NCBI GenBank assembly: GCA_000469685.2
Contig: LS997566.1
Span: 24,078,432-24,142,431 of the forward strand
Length of the DNA: 64,000 bases
Reading direction: 5' to 3'
Origin: Haemonchus contortus
Lineage: Eukaryota > Nematoda > Chromadorea > Rhabditida > Trichostrongylidae
A program made the position numbers and the translations under genes. Of this stretch, positions 37,901 to 49,340 are shown piece by piece. Within the stretch, counting starts at the first letter, position 1. Each line of letters opens with the position of its first letter. The notes beneath the pieces were generated by a model, which saw only the letters and a program-made list of their open reading frames with translations, made no database searches and was not told the DNA's origin.

Positions 37901-40900
37901 TCAGCATTATTCTTGAAAAGTCATAACTAAATTGTTATAAGGCTAAAGACCTTTGGGACGTACAACTTTCATTGCCTCCAGATTAGAAATGGCCTTTGAT
38001 GCTGCTGCTGCATCCGCTGCAGATTTAGAGAGAGCTGATTTTAGGGTGTCGTTTTCAACGCATACCTGAAAATCGCTACTACCATGAGAAATCCCCAAGT
38101 GGTAGCTGGAGTAAAAAGGAATTTAAGACGCACGTTATTCAGCTGCATTATCTGTCGTTTCGCAGCCGCTTCGGAAACGGAGAGTGCTTGAAGTTTGGAA
38201 GTCAACTCAGAAATGACACGGCTGCAATATATGTAGTAACAAATAAACACGATAATAACAAGGTGAGCTACTTGAATGTCAAAATTATTAATGTACAGAC
38301 CCAATTGCATTTTTGTAACTGATATTCGAATAAGAAAATATCATTGTTCACGACTGTGAAAAAGGTGCTTGTGGTCTATAAATCCAAACAAAGGGGAGAC
38401 GTGACAAGGTGCTCTAACTCATTTTTTTGGCAATATATGAACGTAAAGGAAGACCAAGTTACAGTTCACAGGAGCACAAAAAAAATCACTCGTAGACTGC
38501 CTGAAGAGCACCAAAAAAGGGCAGCACTTTTGGTCATAAGAGCGACCTAGTCGGCGATGGTAGCAGGGACCATGGTGTCAAGGCTCGAATAAGCGCGGCA
38601 TTGATGGAATGAAGGGTCCTGTGTTATTCTCCACGATAAGCAGTATTCCAGGAGGCTTGAGGAGGCTCGAAGAAGAGGTATACGGAGAAGCGGTGGTCCC
38701 GATACTCTACAGCACTAGCTCTAGCCGGTGCTAGCCTGCAGACAAAGATAATAGAAGTCAACTTCACCCAACAGAAATGAGGATGTTGCGACTCGGGTGG
38801 ATGCGAATGGAAATGTGGCTTATAAAAGGAAGGTTTGAGAAGAATGAGGCAGAAAGCAGAACTTCAGGTCCGCCTTCACGTGGTGATATAGCCATGCTGA
38901 TCACAGGTCACATGATCCCTCATCCTTACGAGCAGGGAAGGCCTGACCCTTTTTTTCTGCCTTTAAGAAGACCAACACTATTTAACTGAATTTAGCGCCC
39001 GTAAGAACAGTTGGTTCTTTTTTCAAACCTCATGTCAACTGACTAGGACGTAAGATTAATTTAGAATGGGTGTGGAGCCCTGCAAATTGTAAAGGCTTGA
39101 GAGGATTTAGACCATAGCAAAAGGCCACATTAGCCCGCTGTAACATTATATTCACTTGGCTACATTTCAAGAGCTAATTATTAGGATGCCCTTACATTTG
39201 TGTACGGGGAATTTCTTTTCATAAATGTAGTTTCTAAAAATGACAGTTCTGCAATTATAACCGATTCAACATGAGCTATCGTCTTGTAAATATCATCAAA
39301 ACAGCGATGTAATCACCGCCAACAAAAAATATGCCTCTCATAGGAGTAGCAAGCAACATGAAAAAGTCGAAAAATTGAAGATGAGCTCTTGGTTGACATT
39401 AGTAGAGAAAACTCGGTAAAAAAGAAGTCACGACTTACACATGGTCAGCTATTTGCCTATCAGAAATCAGGCGCGACTGTTGATACTGGTCGATTTTCTT
39501 CTTATGCTCGAGGTCCTTCCTTTCGAACTCAACTATCGCGTTTTCTAGTCCATTTATCTGAAAATTATGTCATCGTCAGTCAATAACGCCACTAAGAAAC
39601 ATTCGCTTAGTATTGGTCAATCACTACATAGAGATGCATCACACAATAGACCTCTATTAAAGTTTCCAATGGTTCCTAGAATGCATATTGGCATTGAATC
39701 AAAAGGAGGAGGTTAGAAAACCCAGGGATTCCTTGAACCCAACAAGGAATTGCTTGACATGATGAAAGGGATACATGAGACCGTAGATCGGAAGCTCTCA
39801 CCTTTGACTGCTATCAACTAGAAACGGATAGGAAGAGTGTGAGGGATAACGCATTGTCCTTAACAAGTTTTCGTGCAAGAAGGTTCGGTCTCTCACCAAA
39901 TAGTGGACCATCGAACAGACTTCAGTATGTGCTTTTCAGGGATCAGTCAGGTATCAGAGGATGAAGTTTTCGGCGTTTATTATTCCCGATTTGAGATGTG
40001 TCTTGCATTCGACTAATTTTGAAATCGTTGTGGAGTAGTGAATGCTTGGTTGACTTATCTTTTCAGCCGATGATTAATTCAGTGCCTTTATCCTCCGAGA
40101 GTCTGGTATCAATTACCCGACCCCGAAAAGATATAAGGCTTGCGTCCGTTCGAATATAGACTCCAATACCATCTCCACCCACATATCAACAATGAACAAA
40201 AAATTTTCGCTAAAAAGGTCGAATGGTATCAAACAACAAAAAATTGTCAAGATCGACGCCGCAGGAAATAGGGTGGCGGTAATTATCCCGAATTCGCGCA
40301 ACAATGGTTCCACGGCTACCACCGTATCGTTCCCACGGAAAATCGAAAGCAAGAATTTTCCAGTTCTTTCAAAATTTTATCTCCACAGCGCACAGCTGCG
40401 CGCTATCTGGTGCAGCGAGCGCGACGGGATTTTCGAGGAGAAATATCCACACACGCGTCTTCTTACTTTAACCAAATCTTCTTTCGAAGAATATTGGAGA
40501 TGACTGCCGCAGTTAACAAATATCAAGGCCATCGGTCGAATTATCCATGTTGGGATATAGAACCTGACCTGTCCGAATGCTTCCTTGATAAATGAGTACA
40601 AATGTAATGATGCTCACAAATCACCTGTGAGACTACACTGATCCTCAAAACCACGCTATGAATAAGTATAGTACTGGGGGAAACGATTATTTGAACAGAA
40701 ATAAATATCCTGAGAAAGGTATAGAGGTTACAATGTAATGTTATTTTCCGCTGTGTTCGGCTTTGTTTGTTGGACGCATGGGGTGAGCACTTCTCTAGGA
40801 AGTTGTTCTTCAACGTCTTATGAGCAGTTCTAGCAACCGCACAGTTGAAGCATTTACAAAACTCCAGAGCTCGGATTGCAGTCAGCAGGTTTCCCCTTAG

Positions 40901-43900
40901 GATATACTGATGAACTCAGTGAGGAAAATAATACAGAACAGTGGTCAGGGGAGAATGGACTATTTGCTTCCTAGGCATTATACAGGTAAAGGCTCACTCT
41001 GTGGAGTGTATAAAAAATAAACGAAATAAAAAAATATTGAATAATGAAACGAAGTAATTAAATGGTTGACAGAATGAAGATAATAAAAGCAAAGAAATAA
41101 TGAAGATAATAAAAGCAAAGAAAATACTGTGTTTTACAAACCACTCACCTTGGCATTAGTATCGTGAAAGTAGGATGCAAGATAGCTGATGTACTCGGGT
41201 TCAATTTCTTCAAGCGATGCAATACGCGTAAGCACTTTGTTTGAATCCAGGTCGTTGATATTGACTATGGCGACTGCAAAACAATTCTATCTTACTGTGC
41301 GCTCAGTGCTGGTTCTATTATATTATGCCTACTTTTCTTCTTGGGTTTCCTTTCTTTCTCAGACTTGGAATTAGTTGAAGAATGTGGCTCACCCGTAGAT
41401 TCCTCGTGGGCAAGCTAAAGTTCATAACATTTAGATACGAGAGAGTCGAGTTAAAAGTATATCATACCTACCTCAGAAACGAACTGCTGACTGAGAGATG
41501 CATCCTCTTCCTTTTTCGCCTTGGTTTTCTTTTTCTTTTTTCCTGAATAAAGATAAAGTTGACTTATACCCTCAGACAGGATTTGACACCTCAATCTGTA
41601 AAAAAAAATGATGGTGGTTTGTGCTTTGAAAGATTCCCAAGAGAAAGTCCTGTTCAATTACGAAGTGAAGTTGTAGCCCATGAAAGATTAACGAAGCCTA
41701 TGAAAACTGTAAAGTGGCTGACAGACAAAGTTAGAAATTATTCCTTCATACAGCTCTTACAGTTGTTTTCAATTCTCTTTTTGTATCAAGACCGCCAATA
41801 ACCCGTGTGAAAAATGCATAACTAAGCTATAGGGAGACAACGATGAGATCTGCAATTTTTAATGGAACCATAAACGCTGGACCAAGGTTACATCTACATC
41901 AGTTCCAATTTGCATTCAAAGCCAGAGAAATATAATATGCTATTCGTCAATCGCTGATTGGTCGGCACTGCAGGAACCACTTCAAGCTTCGAAGGGCCAG
42001 CGAAATTTCTCCAGATCGGTTTTGGGAATGGTAACGTTTTAGGAGCAGTTTAAATAATCTTTTCCCTCGGTGAGTCATTGAGTTAGCTTCCCAACGACCT
42101 TAATTTCACACTTAGAGATGAATAAAACTATAAAACTGCTATAAGGTGCCTAATTCATATTCTTCAAAAGATACGGTATGCATTACATGTCTCGTGGCAA
42201 GTTCATATCACATTTTCCGAAGACTTACACCAACATACACAGAAGTCGATGGAAAAACACTGAACACCAGCTCACCTGCTTGTTTATTCCGAAGTCTTAC
42301 CTCATCAAAAGAGCTATCATCAAGAGAAATCAAGGGAGTAGTCAATCGCAGATTGGTTGCAAAAAAGTGACAAATGTATCCATCTGCTGCCTCCTCTGAT
42401 AATCTAATAGCTTTAGCAATTCTGTCACTTTTTGCTACCTGACATCACTTTTATGTATCGTCATGAAAAGCCCATTGCAACGAAAGCTGGGGAAGTTACG
42501 AGATTTTGTTTAAACACACTCGAAACATATCACAATCCTCAATGAGTTTTAAAACAGGATTTTAAAAAGTCGAACAAGCAGGAGAATGAGAGCTAAAAGT
42601 GACAAACAAGTGCCTTTCGGCAGTATCAGAAGTTCAGGACGCCAACTCGATATACAAAGGCAATATCCCGAAGCCCTACCTGGCGGATATTCACGCATAC
42701 GAATACTCAAAAAAATTTGCCTGGTTCTTATAAAATACGAAGGACAAGTAAATGCTAACCTTCGGAAATCGAGGTCTGCTCTTGTCGATTCTCCTTGTTT
42801 TCTTCGGAAGCAGGTTCGTTAGGTGCGATAATTTCCTCCATTGTATTTGCTGCTGGTTCTGCATTCAGCTTTTCTATCTCAGACGCGACGACAGCATTCT
42901 TGAATTAGGAAATGCTGAGATACATGAAAGGATGAAAGCATAAAGTCTATTGGCATTAACCAATCCCGTCTGAAGGATGCATTCGACTTCCATTCAGAAT
43001 CGTAGTGGCGTAATGGATGCGTATGTGACCTATACAAAGACTTGCGGTGGCCAGTCGATGTACAAGTCAGTGATTTCATCCTCCCAGACGAGTCTGGTGC
43101 TAATTAACCGACCAAGGAGGAATGGAAGGCATGGTAGGATTAGGCGGATATGGATCCGGGATTCGAACCCCTAACCGTTCGTGTGATATAGTGCATCACT
43201 TGTCACTACATCACCTCAAATCGAACATTCTGCTTCATGCACTTTCATTATTCTAATGAATACCTTGACTACATGGAATTCCGTAATAAAGCACTGTATA
43301 ACGACAAAGCATGGAAAAAGGAAAAGCCGACCTCAGAGGGATGAGTGGGAATATAGAGAGGCATTGTACCTCCCTGCTAATTGACGCAGCCTATCGCAGT
43401 ACCTTCTCTGGGGCACACGCAGACATACATGTATAACCCCATTGAAGCTCAATGCTATAAAAGCCATGTTCTTTCGATCATATCTACATCTACACTCCGT
43501 ATTACCAAGTTGTCAATCGATCCCCATTATGGCCAAGAGCAAGAGCTCTGTAGCCTCAGAGATAGTTTCTATTCTTCGACCTCACCATTTGGCTCCCTCG
43601 ATTGAAAACGAATCGAATGAATTTCAATCAATCTATGGACAAGTTGATTTGACTTAGCTAGGTTTATTTACAGGATAATGTTGTTTTTACTTGACTACTC
43701 TTTCTTCAGCGGTCATATTACTTTCTTGAATTTCATATGCTTACAGAATGTCCGTTGATAAATAAACGTGTTCCTTTCTGGTGACAATTTCACACGATTT
43801 TGAACGAAATAACTGCAGCTCACCTTTTCCTTTTTGGAGTGCTTCTTCATCTTTGGTTCTGGAGGAGATCCATTTGTCGAGACGGATGTCGATACGGGAA

Positions 43901-44961
43901 CGTTTTCGACTGGCTCGGTCACCGAATCGCCACCAGCTACCGCCAGATCCACGTCCGCATCAGCCTCCTGTCTCACCTGAACATTGCTGATAGTCAAATT
44001 CCACAAACGGTACTGGTTACCAGCGGGTGGTGGGAAGATGTACTGATGTGCGGTCACCTAAACTTGATGATATCTGATATCATTTTCTACAAAATAAAAC
44101 AACATAGGTGTTGTTGTCGTCACGGAGTCATCGTAAAAAATGATACAGCTTCCACTCCAATTAGAACTGCTGCAGAACTGATGAACTGTCACTTTTTCTA
44201 TTCAGCCTTCATTTAATCGAACAACTAAATGCTAAATGATTGGCTAATAGGAGTTGCTCTGTACAGCTCAAAGCAGAAGTAGCTTCCGAAAAGCAGAAAG
44301 TTTCACACTGCTATATCTCAGACAGTAACTCTCAGGTACCGCTCTCAGCGGTTAATGTTGCACGACAAATGAAAATTGCTATGAAGAGCGCTAAAGTTTT
44401 GGTGATCAAACGCTGCTCGGGTAATCCAGAACACTAAACGACGGCAACACCCAGTAGCATGACCGTGAAATTTACAAATAGAGCCATGATAATTAAAATT
44501 ATAGAGCCGAAAAGCAACTCGTACTGTCTTTCGCTGAAAACCACAGGTGAATAGGTTTGCAACCAAATCAGTGTAACTAGTCCGGATTCATACCGCAATC
44601 TGAGCGAAAACGATTCGAATCTCCATCACTGGCCACTCATTTAAAAACAATGCAATATTTGAGAGGAAATATTTTGTAGTACGTACCTCAGCCCTCTTTT
44701 CCCGTCCTTCTTTCTTTTTCGGTATTTTAACCTTTGTCTTGTGTTTTTCACGTTCTTGATTGAGAAGTTTACGAGCATTTTCACCAAATGCCTGAAAATC
44801 AAAATATTCGTGGAATGTTTAACAATGAATCATTACTTTAATGGTGCAAAAACCTTTTCGAAATCCCTTTCGTCATCCGTGCCACTGAACAAATAAAAAA
44901 TGATGGCAATGACACCAGCAACAACCGCCAGAATGCATGCAAGAGTGAACGGGTCCAACAT
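28971..44961 (-). CDS. Kinectin / ribosome-binding-protein-1-like ER membrane coiled-coil protein
   Basis: A 22-exon model of 763 codons, lacking only the last exon(s). The ATG at 44961 begins a short N-terminus and one membrane segment (about residues 7-25, LACILAVVAGVIAIIFYLF). A charged Lys-rich cytosolic stretch follows (to about 71, including KIPKKKEGREKR), then an acidic/Ser-rich region (72-168), a second Lys block (GKKKKKTKAKK, about 169-179) and KERKPKKK near 215. From about 220 to the end are heptad-rich Leu/Glu/Lys/Ala helices, typical of a long coiled coil. This order of TM anchor, basic region and coiled coil is that of kinectin and p180/RRBP1, which anchor kinesin or ribosomes on rough ER. 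The kinectin match is architectural, not by alignment, so another ER golgin-like coiled-coil protein is possible. Confidence 0.82.
37403..37434. repeat. Perfect 13-bp-arm hairpin in an intron
   Basis: ATATGGTGGAGAC and its exact complement are separated by six bases, within the intron between exons 11 and 12 of the coiled-coil gene. No known motif. Confidence 0.8.
42977..43217 (-). repeat. tRNA-derived SINE, copy d
   Basis: Reverse orientation copy in the intron between exons 3 and 4 of the coiled-coil gene. On the plus strand it shows the family 3' word ATTCGACTTCCATTCAGAAT, then GCGGTGGCCAGTCGATGTACA, TCCTCCCAGACGAGTCTGG and the complement of the B-box (CCGGGATTCGAACCC), ending near ACTACATCACCTC. 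Confidence 0.78.
43635..43772 (+). mobile_element. CR1-like LINE 3' end fragment
   Basis: The sequence GACAAGTTGATTTGACTTAG, then CATATTACTTTCTTGAATTTC and AGAATGTCCGTTGATAAATAAA parallels the 3' end of the CR1-like element at 59,377-60,340, including the AACATGTCCGTTAAATAAATAAA end. Only about 140 bp remain. It lies in the intron between exons 3 and 4 of the coiled-coil gene. Confidence 0.65.
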
Positions 44962-45944
44962 CGTTGATATTTTATCGGTTAATATTTAAGACAGCTGTTG
45001 ACAGCGAATATTCCTGATAAAAATTATGTTAACAGTACGGATACGTGAATAAAACGATTGCAAAAGAACAAAATAAGCGAAGTGAGAGAACCTCTGAAAA
45101 GAGCTGGAGGACTTTCTTATGTAGCACTGACCGGCAACGAAAAGAGAAGAAAGTAAAATGTAAAAGGCAAACCGTGGATGCATGATTGACGTAAAGATAA
45201 AGACACGGGAATGGCACATACGTGAGATAACAAATGGAAAACATGGTTGTATGGGAGCCGAAAACGTGGTGGGTCGGTCCTGATTCGGCATTTCCCACCA
45301 TTTTATCAGTCATTCATCACAGCGCCCCTCCCATGGCCGTAAGAAGAGAGCAGATCAATCAATCTGTTGTTTCAATAATGCAAAACCGACAGTTTTCAGC
45401 GACACGCGGAAACGTCCGCCTCGTAGCCGTCCACGCGGCGCCGCGCAGGGCGGCAAGCGACGTCGCGTTTCGACAAGTCGACGTTTCGCTGTCGAGTAAG
45501 TGAAGATTCGCGGAATAAAACAGTCAGAAGCTAGTGATAACTTATTGCAGGTACTGAGATCAGGGGTACTTATTTGGCAACATTTTTAGACGCAAAGTAT
45601 GATGTGGCAGAACAAACGGTGATGTGTCCCCTACGTTTATATAACAATTTCAATGAAAATGGGGCGAACTGACGACCGGGGATACACCCAGATATAGAGA
45701 CCACAAAGCGAAGGATGTTTGGGCGATGTCCGAAACTAACATTTACATACATCAAGTTCTTAATTCCCAGTAGTCATGGGTCAATCACAGCTTCCAACAG
45801 ATCCACGTCCATTTTGCTCAAATTTCTCATGACTGAAATGGTAGAAGAGACAAATTCTCGGACGATGAATCGATTCATTCCTTGGTATAAAATTTGATTT
45901 GCATTTGGCTCCTAAAAGTAGTCGAATGCATATTTGATTCGTTT
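44962..45944. other. 5' flank of the coiled-coil gene
   Basis: Presumed promoter region. A locally GC- and CpG-rich stretch lies at about 45,410-45,490 (GCGGCGCCGCGCAGGGCGGC and surroundings). No clear TATA box or initiator could be fixed. No supported gene reads the other way, although an 89-codon plus-strand ORF (45,234-45,503) overlaps the CpG-rich part. Confidence 0.35.
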
Positions 45945-46160
45945 AAAGGCGCCGTTCACGATCAAAATGGTTTACAAAACGAAAATTCAGTACGGGCACT
46001 CGGCTCTCATAGTAACCCCCTAGCCTCCCCACCACGTAAGAGTCGGGTGCCGTATTGAGTTTTCGTTTCTGTAAATGGTTTCTGAGCTTTCTCCCCCTAG
46101 GATGAAGGATAATGACCTAGGATCAGTGACCCCCAAGGAAAGTACTACGGATGCTATCGG
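45945..46160 (+). repeat. MITE family A-related, copy 3 (partial)
   Basis: Starts AAAGGCGCCGTTCACGATCA, like the family A terminus, and contains TTTCTGAGCTTTCTCCCCCTAGGA then GTGACCCCCAAGG, matching the start of copy 2 at 12,696. Its inner part (45,970-46,072) is itself an inverted repeat (ACGAAAATTCAGTACGGGCA against CGGGTGCCGTATTGAGTTTTCG). The far end was not found. Confidence 0.55.
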
Positions 46161-46823
46161 ATTGAAAAAAACGGCCGAGATAAGCGTAATAATGAACCCA
46201 AAACCAACTTAGACTTTGTACACATCCGAAGGGGATGATTTGACACTGCGTCGTAGAGACTGTGAGGGTTGCACTGTTCGTGTTGAGACGCACACATTGC
46301 GCGCAGGCAGCATGCTGTAGTCTGTTCGACACGTAACGGACACATCTGAACAGCTCATCCAGATACTCAATCCATGCAAATATTGTCGCCGACTCTCGTT
46401 AGTTCGCCATCCCCCCCCCCTACCCCCACCCTTTTTCCCACAGCGTTCGGGACCCTTGACTGCCATACTTTCTCTTTGAACGACCACGAAGCACTATTCT
46501 GAAGCCTACACTGGCTCCTATAGACACGTCTCATTCTCCTTAGAACATTATCCTTACAATATATAAACGGCCATTGTCCATCTGTTTGCCTGTCTGTATG
46601 TCTATCTGTTTGCAGCTATTTTATAAGGCGCCTTCTGAAACCAAACTAGAGCAGTTAGGCCAGGTTGGGATAAATGGGGAATGAGCTGAGCGAATTAGTC
46701 CGAACTAACAATTTTGCACTAGCGATAGGAAAAGGAATGGAGGGTGGCATGTGTAGACTCCGCCCACTTCGGGGCGCGGAAATTGGTAATTTGGGCTAAT
46801 TTTGACCTGGAGCGTTCAAATTT
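46161..46823. other. No supported gene
   Basis: Left flank of the LTR retrotransposon. Two C-rich runs near 46,410-46,430 and short ORFs only. Confidence 0.4.
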
Positions 46824-46827
46824 GTTA

Positions 46828-47242
46828 TGTAATGTATATGACTGTTGTATGTAATGTAAATGGTTGTTGTTGTTGTTATATAATCGTTTATATTCCATCT
46901 TTGTATTAAATTTTGTTATTCTAGTTATCCTTGTTCTCGGGTTTCGTCATCTAGCAGAGGAGGGTTTCGTCATCCAGGAGCGCAGGACGCCGCTGCCAAT
47001 CGATAAATGGAAGCGCCAACGATTGATGACGTCACAAGGAAGATCCTCAATGGACCAATCACAGCAGTCCAGCGGCCCCGCCCCCTTTCGAGCCTATATA
47101 AGGCCGGCGATCTCTTAATAGGTTTTTATTGTTCTTGTAGTGGTCGAGTCTAGTGACCACGTAGTAAACCCCTATCGGTCGCGACGTGTACGCCTCGCAT
47201 ACCACGGCAGAGGGGACTCGAGAACCCCTGGACCGTGTGACT
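46828..47242 (+). repeat. 5' LTR
   Basis: Begins TGTAATGTATATGACTG and ends GTGTGACT. The terminus is unusual: it starts TG but does not end CA. The end is fixed by the identical word before the flanking GTTA at 54347 and by the primer-binding site starting immediately after. Confidence 0.9.
47053..47101 (+). promoter_or_regulatory. Pol II promoter elements in the 5' LTR
   Basis: A CCAAT word (in GGACCAATCACAG), a GC-rich box (GGCCCCGCCCCC) and a TATA box (TATATAA, 47095-47101) occur in normal order and spacing, so transcription should begin about 25-30 bp downstream. The same elements are in the 3' LTR (TATATAA at 54200-54206). Confidence 0.75.
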
Positions 47243-47260
47243 TGGGGGCCGAACTAAACG
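47243..47260 (+). other. Probable tRNA primer-binding site
   Basis: TGGGGGCCGAACTAAACG directly abuts the 5' LTR. TGG pairs with the universal tRNA CCA end. I cannot name the tRNA from memory with confidence. Confidence 0.6.
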
Positions 47261-47528
47261 CGGAACCGATCGATACCGCCTAGCAGGCCGTTGAGAGCGG
47301 CTAAGGCGCGAATCCTGCCATAGATAGGCAGGGTATACCCTAACATAAAGTGAAGGTGGTGCGTCACGTGGCACTCCGTGACGTCACTTCTGCTTTACTG
47401 TTGGGGTGTACGAACTGTCTGTGGTAGGATTCGCCGTTGTGAATCGATCGGTAGTTCGAGATAGTCGTGTGAGGAATTGTGCAAGAGTACACATAACAGT
47501 GAATAGCTCACACTGATTACAGGGAAAC

Positions 47529-49340
47529 ATGTCGAGTATAGAACTGTGCCCTGAAGAGCTTGAAAAACTGCTGTTGGACGAGAACACCACAGCAGAACAG
47601 CTGGCTTCAATAAAAGCGACGCTAGAGCGTCTGTCGAGGAAGGTGGATAACCTCGCTGCAAGTGAAGCGCAACAGGTAAGTACTTCAACGGAAGTCATTA
47701 CAAAATGCCTAGCAAACTTGCGAGAGATTCCTGCACAAACGTCGCAGGGAGTTTCAACTAGAACCGCTAAACAGCTGGAGGAGCTAGTAAGCTCAAAAAT
47801 AAATGAGGAGTGCAATCTCATTGAGCTGGAACTAGAGCGGTTGAATAGGTTGGAACTTGATGTCCGCGCGTGTAAAAAATTAGTGTGCGAAACAATCACG
47901 CTAGTGCTAAGCGCGCAAGTTTTACAGAGCGACATAGTGGAATCAAGAGCGAGGCAGCACGAGAAGTTGCTGGCACCTAAGAAAGAAATAAAGACAACTT
48001 TCGAAGGAGCATGGGAGCCAAAAAGCCATGCTAAATCCTTTCAATTTCAGCAAAATCGGCAAGGTTCAGAGGAAGGACCGAGTAGGAAGGTTGTCTATGA
48101 ACAGCTGAATGCAGGAGATTTCGACAATGTCGAATACCATGTAAATTTTGATCCAGTGGCAGCTGCACAAGGTAAGCCTACCGGTGAGCATGTAACTGGA
48201 AAGGTTGAACAAAAGTCATTACAGCCAGAAGGGACGATAGGCTGGAGGCCGAAGACCAAGGGCTTGAACCCGTCAACGTCGAGCCGCAGCCACAGCCCAG
48301 GTGGGTCATTCCATTCTGAGACTCAAATCGGTTGTATATTAGCCGCCATGGCCCTACCCGAGGTAGAGACTTTCAAAGATGCACAAGGAAGGAACTTCGA
48401 TGAGTTCATCATGAAGTTCAAGATGAAATATCAAAATCTTAGGCTACGGAATAACCTCCTTAGCCAATTACTCATATCAAAGTTGGAGGGTTACCCTAAG
48501 GCGGTAGCACAAGCACTACCGAAAAACCTTAGAGAAGGGAACTTTGATGACTTAGTGGAAGCACTACGGTCAAAGTTCAAATGCAATGATTCTGCGGTGC
48601 AAATGAAGATTGCCCCCAAAGGATTGGCTTATGAAATGGTAAAGACCATGGCTCAAAGATGTGAACGAAGCAAGGAAGTGGCAGCAATAATGCGGAATGC
48701 CTCGGAAGGACGTCCACGAAGTCGCCAGGAAGGCGGAAAGTGCATGGCTTACCACAATGACAAACCAAGATGCTCTCAGGGTGACAGTAGCACAATTGAG
48801 AATACCAACAACAAAGAAGAGCTACAAATGAAAACGGATAAACAGAAGTCCGTCATGAAGTGCTACAGTTGCAATAAACCAGGGCATCTGAAGAAAGACT
48901 GTATGTTGTCGAAGAATCGGAATACCATGGAAAACGTGCGCAAACCACAACAACAGTCAGAACCAGCAAAAATATTTACTGCATCGCTTAAAAAGTGGAT
49001 GCGTGGATCAGTGGAAATCACAAGCCACAGTGAATTAGTCAATGTCCTTGGGATGACACGCAAAGCGTTGTTGGACACAGGCTCTCAGATCAGTGTTATT
49101 CCACTACACATGCTTCAAGAAGCAAAGGATGCTGGTTTTGATTTAGACAGTGACGTAGAGGAAATACCGTTAAACCAGCACAAACCAGTGTACGATGCCT
49201 CAGGCAATAGAATGTCCTTTGAAGGTGCGGTAAGATTAACCTTGCAAACTTTCGATGGACAAAAGTGTTTGTTATGTCAGGAGGAGACAATACGATGGTG
49301 CTTGGAACAAACGTACTCCAACAACTTGGATACGGTCTGA
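47529..49340 (+). CDS. Gag-protease polyprotein of the LTR element
   Basis: 603 codons, fully open. The N-terminal 150 residues are Leu/Glu-rich helices (coiled-coil-like); the middle resembles a retrotransposon Gag capsid region (around residues 270-370, FDEFIMKFKMKY and LEGYPKAVAQALP). One CCHC zinc knuckle is at about 444-457 (CYSCNKPGHLKKDC), for RNA packaging. A retropepsin active site follows at about 514-522 (LLDTGSQISVIP), so gag and protease are fused. The frame ends just after the protease; the expected following protease block (VLGTNVLQQLGYGL) lies in another frame, showing a frameshift near 49,280 that could be programmed or mutational. The ATG at 47529 is the first good start after the primer-binding site. 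Confidence 0.88.
   Translation: MSSIELCPEELEKLLLDENTTAEQLASIKATLERLSRKVDNLAASEAQQVSTSTEVITKCLANLREIPAQTSQGVSTRTAKQLEELVSSKINEECNLIELELERLNRLELDVRACKKLVCETITLVLSAQVLQSDIVESRARQHEKLLAPKKEIKTTFEGAWEPKSHAKSFQFQQNRQGSEEGPSRKVVYEQLNAGDFDNVEYHVNFDPVAAAQGKPTGEHVTGKVEQKSLQPEGTIGWRPKTKGLNPSTSSRSHSPGGSFHSETQIGCILAAMALPEVETFKDAQGRNFDEFIMKFKMKYQNLRLRNNLLSQLLISKLEGYPKAVAQALPKNLREGNFDDLVEALRSKFKCNDSAVQMKIAPKGLAYEMVKTMAQRCERSKEVAAIMRNASEGRPRSRQEGGKCMAYHNDKPRCSQGDSSTIENTNNKEELQMKTDKQKSVMKCYSCNKPGHLKKDCMLSKNRNTMENVRKPQQQSEPAKIFTASLKKWMRGSVEITSHSELVNVLGMTRKALLDTGSQISVIPLHMLQEAKDAGFDLDSDVEEIPLNQHKPVYDASGNRMSFEGAVRLTLQTFDGQKCLLCQEETIRWCLEQTYSNNLDTV

Larger units (their letters stand above)
28971..44961 (-). other. 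Exon map of the coiled-coil gene
   Basis: Exons in transcript order (high to low coordinate): 44961-44854, 44791-44687, 43976-43824, 42898-42760, 41542-41472, 41414-41333, 41273-41149, 39557-39439, 38221-38134, 38065-37967, 37911-37807, 35923-35717, 31981-31896, 31822-31694, 31631-31539, 31453-31411, 31310-31194, 31125-31018, 30036-29947, 29807-29748, 29683-29588, 29036-28971. All 21 junctions keep frame. The largest intron (35,716-31,982, 3.7 kb) shows no extra phase-compatible exon. Acceptors of exons 4 and 11 end AAG (TTCAAG), exon 16 GTTAAG and exon 19 TTTGAG; the others are CAG or TAG. After exon 22 a GTTTGTTG donor predicts at least one more exon. Confidence 0.78.

Noticed and set aside
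40192..40503. 103-codon plus-strand ORF in a coiled-coil gene intron
   Set aside because: No recognisable domain; an overlapping minus ORF of similar quality exists; CpG-rich sequence without stops explains the length.
47384..47935. 183-codon minus-strand ORF, Ser-rich
   Set aside because: Shadow of the gag reading frame; composition reflects the complement of Glu/Leu codons.
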